This document shows positions 1 through 12,849 of a stretch of 64,000 bases of DNA, piece by piece. The notes under the pieces were generated by a model, which was given only the letters and a program-made list of their open reading frames with translations, was not told where the DNA came from and searched no databases. A program made the position numbers and the translations under genes. Every line of letters starts with the position of its first letter. The first letter of the stretch is position 1. The stretch comes from Saussurea involucrata (taxonomy: Eukaryota > Streptophyta > Magnoliopsida > Asterales > Asteraceae): positions 9,118,501 through 9,182,500 of the forward strand of contig CM066315.1 of the NCBI GenBank assembly GCA_033807775.1. The letters run 5' to 3'.

Positions 1-63
1 CAAGGATGGTTTTGAATTTCAATTTGATAATAATAATGGTTGCATTTTGGTTTATAAACATGG

Positions 64-1312
64 TTGTTTTATTTTAAATCCTCTCCTTGTAATGGTGTGT
101 ATGAAAGTGTGATTTGTGTTGGTAGAAATAATAATAACTTAACTTTAAATGTTGGTTCCTCCAATAGTGAATTGGATAAATCGTTGTTATGGCATCATCG
201 TCTTGGCCACATAAACAAGAAACGCATCGCCAAGCTCCAATCGGATGGGATCTTGGAACCATTTGGCTTAAAGTCGGATGGAGAATGCGAGTCTTTCTTA
301 CTTGGCAAGATGACAAAAGCACCTGTCAAAGGAAAAATGGAAAGGGGTAAGGATCTGTTGGACTTAATCCACACAGATGTATGTGGACCGTTCAGATCTG
401 CCACGAGAAACGATGAGAGATACTTTGTTACCTTTACTGATGATTTCAGTAGATATGGATTTATCTATTTGATAAAAAACAAGTCGGACACCTTTGAAGT
501 GTTCAAAGGATTCAAAAACGAAGTAGAAAACCAACTGGGCAAGAAGATCAAGATGCTCCGGTCCGACAGGGGTGGAGAATACTTGAGTCATGAATTCTAC
601 GACTATCTAAGGGATTGTGGAATAGTTCCGCAATTATCTCCTCCCAGAACACCACAACTCAATGGTGTTGCTGAGAGAAGAAATCGAACGCTACTTGATA
701 TGGTTCGGTCCATGATGAGTCGTGCTACACTTCCAATATCGTTCTGGGGTTATGCCTTAGAAACTGCAGCTCATATCTTAAACCTCGTTCCAACTAAGAA
801 GGTTGCAAAGACACCTCTGAAGTGTGAACTGGGACTCGTCCCTCGTTAGCACATATAAAGGTCTGGGGTTGTGAAGTCTTCGTTCGGCGCGAAACTAACG
901 ACAAGCTAGAACCTAGAGCAGAGAAGTGTCGGTTCATTGGTTATCCCTACAAATCCTTTGGATATATATTTTACAAACCTTCTGAGAACAAAGTGTTTGT
1001 AGCTAGAAGGGGAGTCTTCTAAGAAAGGGAGCTCATTTCCAAAGAGGATAGTGGGAGCAGTATTGATCTTGAAGAAATTCAAGAAACAACCAATGATGAA
1101 CCTATTGTTGACACTAGCCCTCAACATGAGGTTGAACCACCTGTTGAGGAAACTGACATACCTCCACCACTTCTTCGCAGAACTAGTAGAGATAGTAGAG
1201 CTAATCAATCTCATATTTTTATTATGGTTTTCATATTACAAAGGAAGGAGATACACTAGTCAATGATAAAACATTTGATAGTGCGGATGAGCCATCCAAC
1301 TACAAGGAAGCG
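64..1312 (+). pseudogene. copia gag-pre-integrase and integrase region, broken
   Basis: Residues 40-90 of the first open stretch (64-849) match the gag-pre-integrase zinc module (WHHRLGHI, then ECES). The second Cys of the expected CxxC is Phe here (CESF), so the HHCC zinc site looks damaged. The catalytic DDE core is recognisable: D in HTDVCGP, D in RSDRGGEY and E in NGVAERRNR. Reading breaks near 840-850 through a small deletion and frameshift. A TTA to TAA change near 1018-1023 stops the following segment, and the Ser/Pro/Glu-rich linker after it shifts frame again near 1215. Integrase would normally insert the cDNA into the chromosome; this copy cannot be made as one protein. Confidence 0.8.
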
Positions 1313-2380
1313 ATGGCAGGCCCTGAGGCTGCCAAGTGGAAAGAGGCCATGAAGAGCGAGATTCAATCTATGTACGATAACCAAGTTTGGAAATTGGTTG
1401 ATCATGCACCAGGTCGCAAGACAGTTGGGTGTAAGTGGATCTTCAAAAAGAAGACCGGCATGGATGGGAATGTGCACACATTCAAGGCTAGGCTGGTTGC
1501 GAAAGGTTACACTCAAACTCAAGGGATTGATTATGATGAAACCTTCTCACCAGTAGCAAAGATTAAGTCTATCAGGATATTACTTGCCATAGCTGCATTT
1601 CATAACTATGAAATATGGCAAATGGATGTAAAAACCGCTTTCCTCAATGGAAAACTTGATGAGGATGTGTATATGGCACAACATGAAGGTTTTGTACATA
1701 CCGAGTATCTAGATAAGGTGTGTAAGCTTGAAAGATCCATTTATGGACTTAAACAAGCGTCTCGTAGCTGGAATCTTTGTTTTCATGAAAAGGTCAAGGA
1801 GTTTGGATTTTCTCGAAGCGAAGATGAGTCTTGCGTATATGTTAAGGCTAGTGGGAGTAATGTTGTATTTCTAGTCTTGTATGTTGATGACATACTACTC
1901 ATAGGAAACGATATTCCGATGTTGCAAGATGTAAAAGTCTGGCTCGGGAAATGTTTCGCTATGAAAGATTTGGGAAATGCAGCATACATACTTGGAATAA
2001 GAATTTATCGAGATAGAACCAAGTGTTTAATTGGACTTAGCCAAAGTACATAATTGGATAAGATATTGAAGAAATTCAATATGAGTGAATCCAAGAAAGG
2101 GTATTTGCCCATGCAACATGGCATAAGATTGAGTAAAGATCAATGTCCCAGCACTAGTAAAGAACTGGACAGAATGAGTCGAATTCCATATGCATCTGCT
2201 ATAGGATCGATCATGTATGCCATGACATGTACTAGACCTGATGTCTCATTTGCTTTGAGCGTGGTGAGTAGAGTGCCGACTGAAGAAAATCCGGCGGATC
2301 CTTTCACGAAAGCATTAACTCGACCCAAACATGAGTATCATACTGAAGCCATAGGTGTTAGAATTATCAATATACCTTGA
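1313..2380 (+). pseudogene. copia reverse transcriptase, RNase H deleted
   Basis: The reading frame 1313-2053 is a typical copia reverse transcriptase: NQVWKLVD at its start, GCKWIFKKK, ARLVAKGY, the QMDVKTAFLNG block and the catalytic YVDD box at about residues 191-194. A TAC to TAA change at 2051-2053 stops it. The frame then continues in 2054-2380 through TRPDVSFALSVVSR and jumps directly to the conserved tail VPTEENPADPFTKAL. The whole RNase H domain, roughly 150 residues in intact relatives, is missing at a junction near 2268-2276. Both defects make the product non-functional. Confidence 0.85.
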
Positions 2381-3956
2381 ATGTTTTAGTTGTTAGTTTG
2401 ATGCATTAAAAACGTAATAAATTGTATTTGATTTGGAGATTATTATATGGAGATTATAATATATGCTGGATTACGTCCATTTACATTTAATTTATTATCG
2501 TGTTTTGTTTTGCATGTTTAGAACCAACTTCCTGAGTATTAATTTACTTAAACCTCCACAGTCAGTCATACTCCTGGAAGTAAGTAGTGATTCAAGACTG
2601 TCATGGAGTGTTAGAAGCATAGAGAATGCAACTAACGCTCATGAGTACTTAATGGTGATTTAGGTATTGGAACAACCCGCACTCAAAAGTTTACTTCATG
2701 GATTAAGTCAGAGTAATTTTGAGATGATAATATTTTATGTTCTTCAAACGGAGATACATAGAGTTTTGCTCTAGGATTCTGTTATGCTTTGGTGTGCTCC
2801 AACGCTTACCGTAATTGGCAGCTATACAGGGTATGCCCATGTATAATATGATGAGTAGAAATGAACTGTGTAGTCAAAGTTTATTTGTTCCTTCTGCCTA
2901 AACAGGAGAAGCGATATCCATGGGCCCCTCGATGATTTGGTGTTGACATTAAGTGTTTGGCCAAACCCTGACTAGAATTGATGTGTTCAATTGAGTAGTC
3001 AGATGAATTCAACACATATCGGAAATCGGGAAACATAATCTTGATCCATGAGATAGACATTTATCCATGTCTCAAGTTCATATGATATCTTGTAGAACAA
3101 AGGAACATTAAACCACTTATCTTAGGTGTAACACCCTCAAATTTGGAACGAGCAACTAACTTTAATTTCAATAAAATAATCAAAAGGAGATAAAATCACC
3201 TCTACAATTCATTCCTGAAAATACCTCAGAATTTAGACATTTCGATTCTACAACTAAAACTTAATACGGACGTTACTTAATACAACACAAGTTGCTAGTC
3301 CCCATTAAATGCGGAAGATTCACTTAATCAAAAACCATCTCTCGTGCATTCTACTAGCACTCGCCACTTCGCAGTGTAGCTAAAGCTATTCCCAACCTGA
3401 GCCTGTTGCACATGCCGACAAATAAAAAGGGTTAGGCTAACGCCTAGTGAGTTCAAGCATTTTATCATGACTATATAAAATCATAAAGCGAAAGGTAGTA
3501 GTTTAGTCATGATTTCGAAAGAGTTTACTTTAATTGCAAATCATCCATTTTCCAACTCACGCATTTCCATGGAAAGGTTCCCGAAAGGTATAATACGTTT
3601 TCCCAAAATGAATTACGTGTCCACTCACTCAAATACGTGAATAAGTCTAGTTTAGGCAAAACTTTCAAATACGGTTAACAATACATACTCGACCCGTAAA
3701 ACATGGAAACCATCCATTAGATATAACACTTTATTAAAACATAATACGAAGCAGATGTAGCATAAACCCGTCCATCAACCATGGACAACAATCCATATGC
3801 ATAAAATATAACCTCCAAATGCGAATAAATAAAATACCCGAAATCAACACCCTTCGGTGACGGGGGAGACCCGATCTCATCGAATGTGGCAACACATAAA
3901 TTAAACCACGATTAAATAAATGCAAGTAAGCTTCTTGGATGTGGAAAACAGATGAC

Positions 3957-4158
3957 ATCAACCATACCAGGTCTTTAGTCAATCCTCGGCATCAATCATA
4001 CTAGATCTTTAGCCCATCTTAGACATCAACAAAAACTAGGTCTTTAGTCCATTTTAGACATCAACCAAAACTAGGTCTTCAGTCCATCTCCGGCATCAAC
4101 CAAAACTAGGTCTTTAGCCCTTCTTAAACATCAACCATACTAGGTCTTTAGTCCAAGC
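3957..4158. repeat. 34-35-bp tandem repeat, six units, in G1 LTR
   Basis: Units begin CATCAACCA and contain TAGGTCTTTAG. They start near 3957, 3990, 4024, 4059, 4094 and 4129. The matching array in the other LTR is at 10591-10793. Confidence 0.85.
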
Positions 4159-5780
4159 CATCAAGTTCAATCCTACTGGATCTTTACCTTGGGAAAACCC
4201 ACCATCCGAAACAAGTTTACTTGACTTAAATATAAATACATGACCCCAAAAGAACAATCAATGCATTCAAATCATGTAAATCTCAAACATAATTGCAACT
4301 CATGTAATGCAAACCCCAAGCCCACGTCGAGCTTAATAAAACCGGACGAATGCCATCAAGACTCAATCGAGTCCAAAACCGAGCCTCTGCTCAAAGATCT
4401 AATGATCATTTATCAATATCAAATCATGCAAGTGAAATGCAATTAAGCATATAACACATCCTAGACTCCACCCCGAGCATGTAAATATCAACAACGTGCA
4501 ATAATATGCAACACGATGCAATAAAAGAAACCCGTAAATAAGACTCCACATCGAGCCATTTAAACCGGACAAATGTCCCAAGACTATCTCAAAGTCAGAA
4601 CCGAGCAAAGTACTCCAAGCTTGCTAGACCCATAATGTCGGTCATCATCGCATAAAACGTGTTTAAACATTGTTTAAGCAAACACGTATCCCAAAATCAT
4701 CATTAACCCCAAAACTCAACACGGGTTAAACAAAAGGGGTTTTCCCAAAGGACTCACACCCTTAATATTCTCAAAATGACCCATAACACTAAAAGTGCAT
4801 TTCCCAAATGGTTTATTAAAATCATTTACACTAACATGATTAAACCATCAAATAAACCTCATTTTGAGCAATTAATCTTTTAAAGACAATTTATGGTTTC
4901 TAACCATCCAAATATCCAAAAGCCCCAAATATGGGTGTTTTACACATTTATGAAGATAAACACTTCAAAAGAGTTAAACCATTCAAATAACCCAACCACA
5001 TATAGTTTCAAGTAAAACACATAAATATTTGAAAAATACTATTTTGGCATGTACAAAGTTTTCGCAAAGTAACTTGAACTCACCTCGCTAGATTAAGCTA
5101 AATCTAGATTTTCCCATACGTATGCTCCTTTGATGCACATGAATCCTCAAACCAAAACTTCAAAACCTAAATCCAAAATTTTCCCACCATTAATAACCAC
5201 ATTTAACCATTTAGAATTGTTCTCCAAACATCAACCATCAAAATCTCCATTTATACCCAAAACCTCAATTTGACCTAACTTCTCCAAAATCATCCAAACC
5301 GAAATTGGATAACCAAAATACTAGAAGATCATCAATGGAGCATTTATAACTCATATGAAAGTATAGAAGCTAGTAGGATGAACTCACCACTTAGGTTTTG
5401 ATGAAAACCTAGAAAACCCCAAACATCTCTAGTGTTGTGAATGAAACTTGCTCTTGCATCAATGAATGAAATCACTAGCATAAAGTGGATAAGAAACACA
5501 TTAATCTCCAAGAAAAGCCCCAAAATCGGTTAGGGTTTGTGAGGAAGGAAGGAAAAACGATTTGGGAGAGAAAGGGAAGAGATTTGAGAGACTTACCACC
5601 ACCAAACACCCTTGAATCTTCCTATGAACTTCAAAACTCTTTCTAGATCCTTGAAGAGCTCTCAAAATTGGAACCATGGCACTTTGAATCGCCAAAAACG
5701 GAGGTGAAATGAGTGAGATATGAGGAAATGAAGTTTAAGGCTAAAAATCCCGTATTTATGCTCCAGGTACCCGACGGCTA

Positions 5781-5900
5781 AAGTGACGTGCGAGAGTGAC
5801 ACAAGTGTCACTTTCGCTGGGCACTCTCGCCGTGGTCAAATAGCTCTCGGTACAAAACCAGCGAGAGTGACACAAGTGTCACTTTCGCTGGTCACTTGAG
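5781..5900. repeat. dyad array in G1 LTR
   Basis: Two near-perfect inverted repeats (AGCGAGAGTGACA pairing with TGTCACTTTCGCT, short CAAG loop) lie head to tail. In the other LTR (12417-12535) the whole block is also bounded by GGCTAAAGTGAC and GTCACTTTAGCC. In element orientation the array lies upstream of the TATA-like motif. Confidence 0.8.
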
Positions 5901-8900
5901 ATTGTACCGAAAGTTGTTTTGGCCATAACTTCTTCGTTTTAGCTCCGATTTCGCTCCGGAAAGGACCGTTGGACTCGTATTTGAATTCCTCATCCAACAA
6001 GACCATAAAATCTAGGATTTAACCCAAAATACTATTTTTCATATTTTTCTTAATAGATCGATTCCACACTGATTCGAAGTTGTACTTATCCGAAAATTAC
6101 GGGTGTTACAATCCTCCCAACCTTAGGATGATTTCGTCCTCGAAATCTACATCCTTTACAACCCAAGGCTAACCGACTCTACGCCGATTATAATTTATCA
6201 GTTCCTAACTGGAATCTAAATTCCCTCCACACAGTCTATAAAGACAAATCCTCGAACAATTGCTTATCAACAAAGCCCGGGAGAACACTCCGACAACTGG
6301 AATAATTCCTAGTCTGACGACTTCGGTTGTCTCCTAACCTTAGATGTTCCATACATCCCGATTTCGATTTCAGACTCTAAGTTAATCCAATGTTTGTTCG
6401 CTAACGAACCCAACAGAATCATCAATTCTTATTATTCCTACCATTAATTGCCATCTACATCCAACGAATTCTAATAGACTCCAAGAATCCATCCCAACAT
6501 TAATCATTAAACTGACAGGTTCTGTAACCATACACGAAGGTTATTCCACCAAAACCACTCGTCACAATTGAGCATCTTAAGGTTACTACAACCGTTACCA
6601 TTATTTCATTTAGAATCGGACTACACCCTCCGAATTCGCTAACGGTCTCCGACCTCAGACCCACAAGGCTGACACCTAGTTATACCACCAAGTTTTGAAC
6701 TCTAACAGGACTCCACACACGAGTTCCGTTTACCGAGTGTTTCCACGAAACTAAGGTTGTCAACAAAACGGTTATACCAACCTCAAAATGCGTTACCACA
6801 AGTCTGACCCTCCAATTGCCACAAGCACCTCGACTTTGTTGCCGATATCATCCGGTCTATAGTCACAACACGTGCCCGAACTCTTGACTTTTCACAGTTG
6901 TGGTTCTATACAACTTACTCTAAATCGGGTTACTTAACCTTTCCCAATGTCCTAATGAGTTCAAGGTTCTTCAAGTGAATTATTTAATAAATATGCCAAT
7001 CAACAAAACCTTTCACAAAAAATTTCAACACATAGATTTTCATGTCAAATTAATCGTACGCATAAACATCGACTATCATCAATTCGGTAGTTACGCAAAA
7101 ATGGACACGCTCGTCCCACATATGAAAATCATGTTGAAAATTATTTCATTGCAGTTCAGATTATCAACAAAACGCAAAAGCGCAATAAACAATTTTCTTT
7201 AAAATGAACCGCCACGGTTCTAGTATGGATTGACTCATGACATGCACATAAAGTAACTGCTCGACTTTAAAAAGGGTGCAACAAAAGGTGTGCACGTATT
7301 TCAAAAGAAGTCCAACGACATTTGACTCCAAAATTTTCCTTCTAACCATAAAATGGCATGGACCAAGATTTACCAATCCAAATTTGCGCGCATCAGTTTA
7401 TTATACAAAACAAGGAAACGATTCATAATTACACCTCAATCAAAACACAAAACAACTTGTGCAAGTTCCATATTTAAGACAAAACCAATACGTTCCCATC
7501 ATTTGAAAATATCGACTAAAACATCATGAGAAAATTTCAAATTGGGGTAGACATGCAAGCTTGTAACACTTCTTAGAAATTTCTTGTAATGACACACATG
7601 CACCAAATAACTCACACCAAAATTTCAAGAGATGAAATCCTTTAAATTGATTTCCCAAGATTTCTCATCCGGTCCTATAATGACATTTGGATAAAACGTT
7701 TTTGGCAAACTTGCACACAACAATGCGTTTTTCTAAAACATACGAGGAAATAAGTGTTAATAATTTATTGACACCAAAAAGGGTTCAAACCTATTTTCAA
7801 ATTCCAAATTGCACCAACGGTGCGCATCAATGTTCAAAACATAAGAATTCCACGCATCATAATTTTATACAAACAAGTTTTCTAAAATCTTTATAACGAA
7901 GCACTTTCCTTAAAATTTCGTACTTGGAACATAAAACGTCGAAACGTCATTGCTTAAAATGTATTTGTCAAAATACTCAAAATACACATTTCCTCCAAAC
8001 CAAAAGGTTTTCAATTTTCCAAAAATATTCGGCAAACCAAAAGGTTTTCAATTTTCCAAAAATATTCGGCAAATCAAAATTGACCAATGTCAACGACTCA
8101 TACATTCGTGTTTTTCAAATATCACGTATTGTAAACTATCCGTGATCCTCACACCTCTAAAACATGCTTTGACCAAATGGTCTCTCATTTAAACAAGGAG
8201 TTAATAAAACATTTTCATGCACGTCTCGTTTAGCAAAGTGTCGAGAAAACAATGGTTACCAAGCTATGCATACCCCCTAAGTCGATATACGCATTTACAT
8301 GGAAATAATACTAAAACACTTAACTGACCGAAAGCGCACCAAACAAATTATTATGAATGTTACCAAAATGTTCTTTCATGCATTACTTAAGTCACGTATA
8401 AGTCAATCCACACACTGAACTATTTGCAACGAAATACTTAATAACACAAACTCTTGAAAGAAAAGTTACGCGACACTAGAGTTCCAAACTCATCTCTTAT
8501 TAGTCGCCTTATGGCATAAAATTAACTTTTCTCACCAAAACTCGAGTGGGGCCAAATGCCCAACATAACTCGTAAACTTTTCACATAAGCAAATAGAGTA
8601 TGCATATAGTAAAATTGTACCCACACGACACAAAACGTCGTACAATAAAACTCCATGAACTTCAATGGACTCAATGACCTCAAGTCAATAAAACGACACT
8701 AAACATCATGCTTCCAAAGCCAAATCGCTATAAGCACAATCATGAATGCGACGCCAAAATCCCAAAAAAATCCCCTTCTAGGGTAATATCATATAAACAA
8801 CATTGTTTAACAACTCACATTAAACAAATTCCCAAAATAACTTTACATAGACATAATGTAAAATAACTTTCCGTCCAAACTCTAACATATGTGGAGGAGA

Positions 8901-9539
8901 TCCAATGTTAAAGTCACACGCCGTAGTTATTGCCCAACATCTTAGACATCATAAAATATGATTATCATTATATCCAAAACAAATGTTGAACAACAATGAA
9001 ATAAGGCAAAACAAATCCCGGCGGAGTTTGTGACTCTCGCAATAAAATGGTTTCGTGCACATTAAAACCATGATTCAAAATCTTGTGTGTGTGCCAAACA
9101 TTTCCCAAAATTCATAACACAATCCATATAAGGATTGGAAACACAAGAAATAGTTGATGAAATTTATTTTCAAAATAAACTTTGTGCATGACTTAGTCGG
9201 CATTCAACATCTCAACTCATACCCTTCCAAATCCCTCCGGTCCACTATTGTCATCCGGATGCTTTAACCTCTTAAGGCAAGTTGGGAATTACATCAATTA
9301 ACTTTATGGTTTTTCCTCAAATCAAAGTCGGCTCAATCAGCCTACGGTTCTAGTCCAACCATCAATCTTGACCCGAAACGGTCTACTTAGAGCAATCATC
9401 ATGCTTATCGTCACTCTAAGTGACTAATACTAGGATCGTTCATCTATTCCAACGACTACTAGCTTAGTACCTCCTTTACTACCCCAATGATCATCACATT
9501 AAAGTAATTCAAGTATGCACATGTACTAGTAGGTTCACC

Positions 9540-9560
9540 ATGACACTGGCCAGGTGTCAC
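9540..9560 (-). ncRNA. TGGCCA-loop hairpin in G1 (dimerisation-like)
   Basis: The minus strand has arms GTGACAC and GTGTCAT (six Watson-Crick pairs plus one wobble) around a 7-nt loop CTGGCCA. The loop contains the self-complementary hexamer TGGCCA. It lies 188 nt past the primer-binding site and aligns with equivalents at 20240 and 33518. A role as kissing-loop RNA dimerisation signal is inferred. Confidence 0.55.
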
Positions 9561-9747
9561 TATGAACGCACCGTACATGATTAATCCTTGTTACTCTCAA
9601 CGTGATTCTCGTTTCTAATAACATCCATCAACTTCAAAACATCCTATCTTAAAAGTGCCTAAAGGTGAATTTCACTCTCTTTTACTTAAACAAACGCTAG
9701 TTTGAGTCTAGGTATCCAAAATTAACACCTAAATCTCTCAAACTTAT

Positions 9748-9759
9748 GCTCTGATACCA
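9748..9759 (-). other. G1 primer-binding site
   Basis: The minus strand reads TGGTATCAGAGC, complementary to the 3' end of initiator tRNA-Met, three bases after the 5' LTR end. Confidence 0.9.
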
Positions 9760-9762
9760 ACT

Positions 9763-12748
9763 TGTAACACCCTCAAATTTGGAACGAGCAACTAACTTTA
9801 ATTTCAATAAAATAATCAAAAGGAGATAAAATCACCTCTACAATTCATTCCTGAAAATACCTCAGAATTTAGACATTTCGATTCTACAACTAAAACTTAA
9901 TACGGGCGTTACTTAATACAACACAAGTTGCTAGTCCCAATTAAATGCGGAAGATTCACTTAATCAAAAACCATCTCTCGTGCATTCTACTAGCACTCGC
10001 CACTTCGCAGTGTAGCTAAAGCTATTCCCAACCTGAGCCTTTGCACATGCCGACAAATAAAAAGGGTTAGGCTAACGCCTAGTGAGTTCAAGCATTTTAT
10101 CATGACTATATAAAATCATAAAGCGAAAGGTAGTAGTTTAGTCATGATTTCGAAAGAGTTTACTTTAATTGCAAATCATCCATTTTCCAACTCACACATT
10201 TCCATGGAAAGGTTCCCGAAAGGTATAATACGTTTTCCCAAAATGAATTACATGTCCACTCACTCAAATACGTGAATAAGTCTAGTTTAGGCAAAACTTT
10301 CAAATACGGTTAACAATACATATTCGACCCGTAAAACATGGAAACCATCCATTAGATATAACACTTTAATAAAACATAATACGAAGCAGATGTAGCATAA
10401 ACCCGTCCATCAACCATGGACAACAATCCATATGCATAAAATATAACCTCCAAATGCGAATAAATAAAATACCCGAAATCAACACCCTTCGGTGACGGGG
10501 GAGACCCGATCTCATCGAATGTGGCAACACATAAATTAAACCACGATTAAATAAATGCAAGTAAGCTTCTTGGATGTGGAAAACAGATGACATCAACCAT
10601 ACCAGGTCTTTAGTCAATCCTTGGCATCAATCATACTAGATCTTTAGCCCATCTTAGACATCAACCAAAACTAGGTCTTTAGTCCATTTTAGACATCAAC
10701 CAAAACTAGGTGTTTAGTCCATCTCCGGCATCAACCAAAACTAGGTCTTTAGCCCTTCTTAAACATCAACCATACTAGGTCTTTAGTCCAAGCCATCAAG
10801 TTCAATCCTACTGGATCTTTACCTTGGGAAAACCCACCATCCGAAACAAGTTTACTTGACTTAAATATAAATACATGACCCCAAAAGAATAATCAATGCA
10901 TTCAAATCATGTAAATCTCAAACATAATTGCAACTCATGTAATGCAAACCCCAAGCCCACGTCGAGCTTAATAAAACCGGACGAATGCCATCAAGACTCA
11001 ATCGAGTCCAAAACCGAGCCTCTGCTCAAAGATCTAATGATCATTTATCAATATCAAATCATGCAAGTGAAATGCAATTAAGCATATAACACATCCTAGA
11101 CTCCACCCCGAGCATGTAAATATCAACAACGTGCAATAATATGCAACACGGTGCAATAAAAGAAACCCGTAAATAAGACTCCACATCGAGCCATTTAAAC
11201 CGGACAAATGTCCCAAGACTATCTCAAAGTCAGAACCGAGCAAAGTACTCCAAGCTTGCTAGACCCATAATGTCGGTCATCATCGCATAAAACGTGTTTA
11301 AACATTGTTTAAGCAAACACGTATCCCAAAATCATCATTAACCCCAAAACTCAACACGGGTTAAACAAAAGGGGTTTTCCCAAAGGACTCACACCCTTAA
11401 TATTCTCAAAATGACCCATAACACTAAAAGTGCATTTCCCAAATGGTTTATTAAAATCATTTACACTAACATGATTAAACCATCAAATAAACCTCATTTT
11501 GAGCAATTAATCTTTTAAAGACAATTTATGGTTTCTAACCATCCAAATATCCAAAAGCCCCAAATATGGGTGTTTTACACATTTATGAAGATAAACACTT
11601 CAAAAGAGTTAAATCATTCAAATAACCCAACCACATATAGTTTCAAGTAAAACACATAAATATTTGAAAAATACTATTTTGGCATGTACAAAGTTTTCGC
11701 AAAGTAACTTGAACTCACCTCGCTAGATTAAGCTAAATCTAGATTTTCCCATACGTATGCTCCTTTGATGCACATGAATCCTCAAACCAAAACTTCAAAA
11801 CCTAAATCCAAAATTTTCCCACCATTAATAACCACATTTAACCATTTAGAATTGTTCTCCAAACATCAACCATCAAAATCTCCATTTATACCCAAAACCT
11901 CAATTTGACCTAACTTCTCCAAAATCATCCAAACCGAAATTGGATAACCAAAATACTAGAAGATCATCAATGGAGCATTTCTAACTCATATGAAAGTATA
12001 GGAGCTAGTAGGATGAACTCACCACTTAGGTTTTGATGAAAACCTAGAAAACCCCAAACATCTCTAGTGTTGTGAATGAAACTTGCTCTTGCATCAATGA
12101 ATGAAATCACTAGCATAAAGTGGATAAGAAAAACATTAATCTCCAAGAAAAGCCCCAAAATCGGTTAGGGTTTGTGAGGAAGGAAGGAAAAACGATTTGG
12201 GAGAGAAAGGGAAGAGATTTGAGAGACTTACCACCACCAAACACCCTTGAATCTTCCTATGAACTTCAAAACTCTTTCTACATCCTTGAAGAGCTCTCAA
12301 AATCGGAACCATGGCACTTTGAATCGCCAAAAACGGAGGTGAAATGAGTGAGATATGAGGAAATGAAGTTTAAGGCTAAAAATCCCGTATTTATGCTCCA
12401 GGTACCCGACGGCTAAAGTGACGTGCGAGAGTGACACAAGTGTCACTTTCGCTGGGCACTCTCGCCGTGGTCAAATAGCTCTCGGTACAAAACCAGCGAG
12501 AGTGACAAGTGTCACTTTCGCTGGTCACTTTAGCCGAGATTGTACCGAAAGTTGTTTTGGCCATAACTTTTTTCGTTTTAGCTCCGATTTCGCTCCAGAA
12601 AGGACCGTTGGACTCGTATTTGAATTCCCATCCAACAAGACCATAAAATCTAGGATTTAACCCAAAATCCTATTTTTCATATTTTTCTTAATAGATCGAT
12701 TCCACACTGATTCGAAGTTGTACTTATCCGAAAATTACGGGTGTTACA
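9763..12748 (-). repeat. G1 5' LTR
   Basis: Equivalent signals to the 3' copy: TATA-like motif 12388-12394, GTGAGTT donor at 11718, hairpin 10068-10081, acceptor-like CAG at 10033, tandem units 10591-10793 and dyad array 12417-12535. The second dyad has lost two bases relative to the other LTR (GACAAGTGTC against GACACAAGTGTC). Confidence 0.9.
10033..11718 (-). other. predicted intron 2 in G1 5' LTR
   Basis: Minus strand: GCGAG/GTGAGTT donor at 11718, TAGGC/GCCTA hairpin (10068-10081) with branch point CCTAAC, then a T-rich stretch and CTCAG at 10033. The equivalent in the 3' LTR is 3397-5083. The upstream mini-exon is less clear (about 45 nt). Confidence 0.4.
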
Positions 12749-12849
12749 TTAGGACCGAATCTTTGTCAGAGTTCGGCAGCTGCATTGGATGGCTTGCTCT
12801 CTGCTGATTATTGAAAGTGTTAAAACCAAATAGAGTTAATAACTTGTCC

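Larger units (their letters stand above)
3127..6110 (-). repeat. G1 3' LTR
   Basis: Near-identical to 9763-12748. On the minus strand it has a TATA-like ATAAATA at 5753-5759, a donor-like GTGAG starting at 5387, a second GTGAGTT donor at 5083, a hairpin at 3433-3446 and an acceptor-like CAG at 3397. It also carries six 34-35-bp tandem units at 3957-4158 and a dyad array at 5781-5900. Confidence 0.9.
6111..9762 (-). other. G1 internal domain, non-coding
   Basis: No long frame on either strand. It holds the PPT (6111-6127), a 39-bp direct duplication at about 7995-8073, and near its 5' end the conserved block with the TGGCCA-loop hairpin (9540-9560). Nothing else was recognised. Confidence 0.75.
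3127..12748 (-). mobile_element. G1: large LTR retrotransposon without gag-pol (LARD-like)
   Basis: This is a complete element of 9622 bp between TSDs TTAGG (3122-3126, 12749-12753). The LTRs are 3127-6110 (2984 bp) and 9763-12748 (2986 bp) and differ by roughly 1% by eye, which suggests a recent insertion. On the minus strand the order is 5' LTR (9763-12748), primer-binding site (9748-9759), 3.65-kb internal domain (6111-9762), PPT (6111-6127), 3' LTR. The internal domain has no reading frame longer than about 80 codons and no recognisable gag, protease, RT or integrase. LTR termini TGTAACACCC/GGGTGTTACA and the GAGGACGAAATCAT block before the PPT match chromovirus-type Ty3/gypsy elements, which are the likely helpers. 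Confidence 0.9.
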
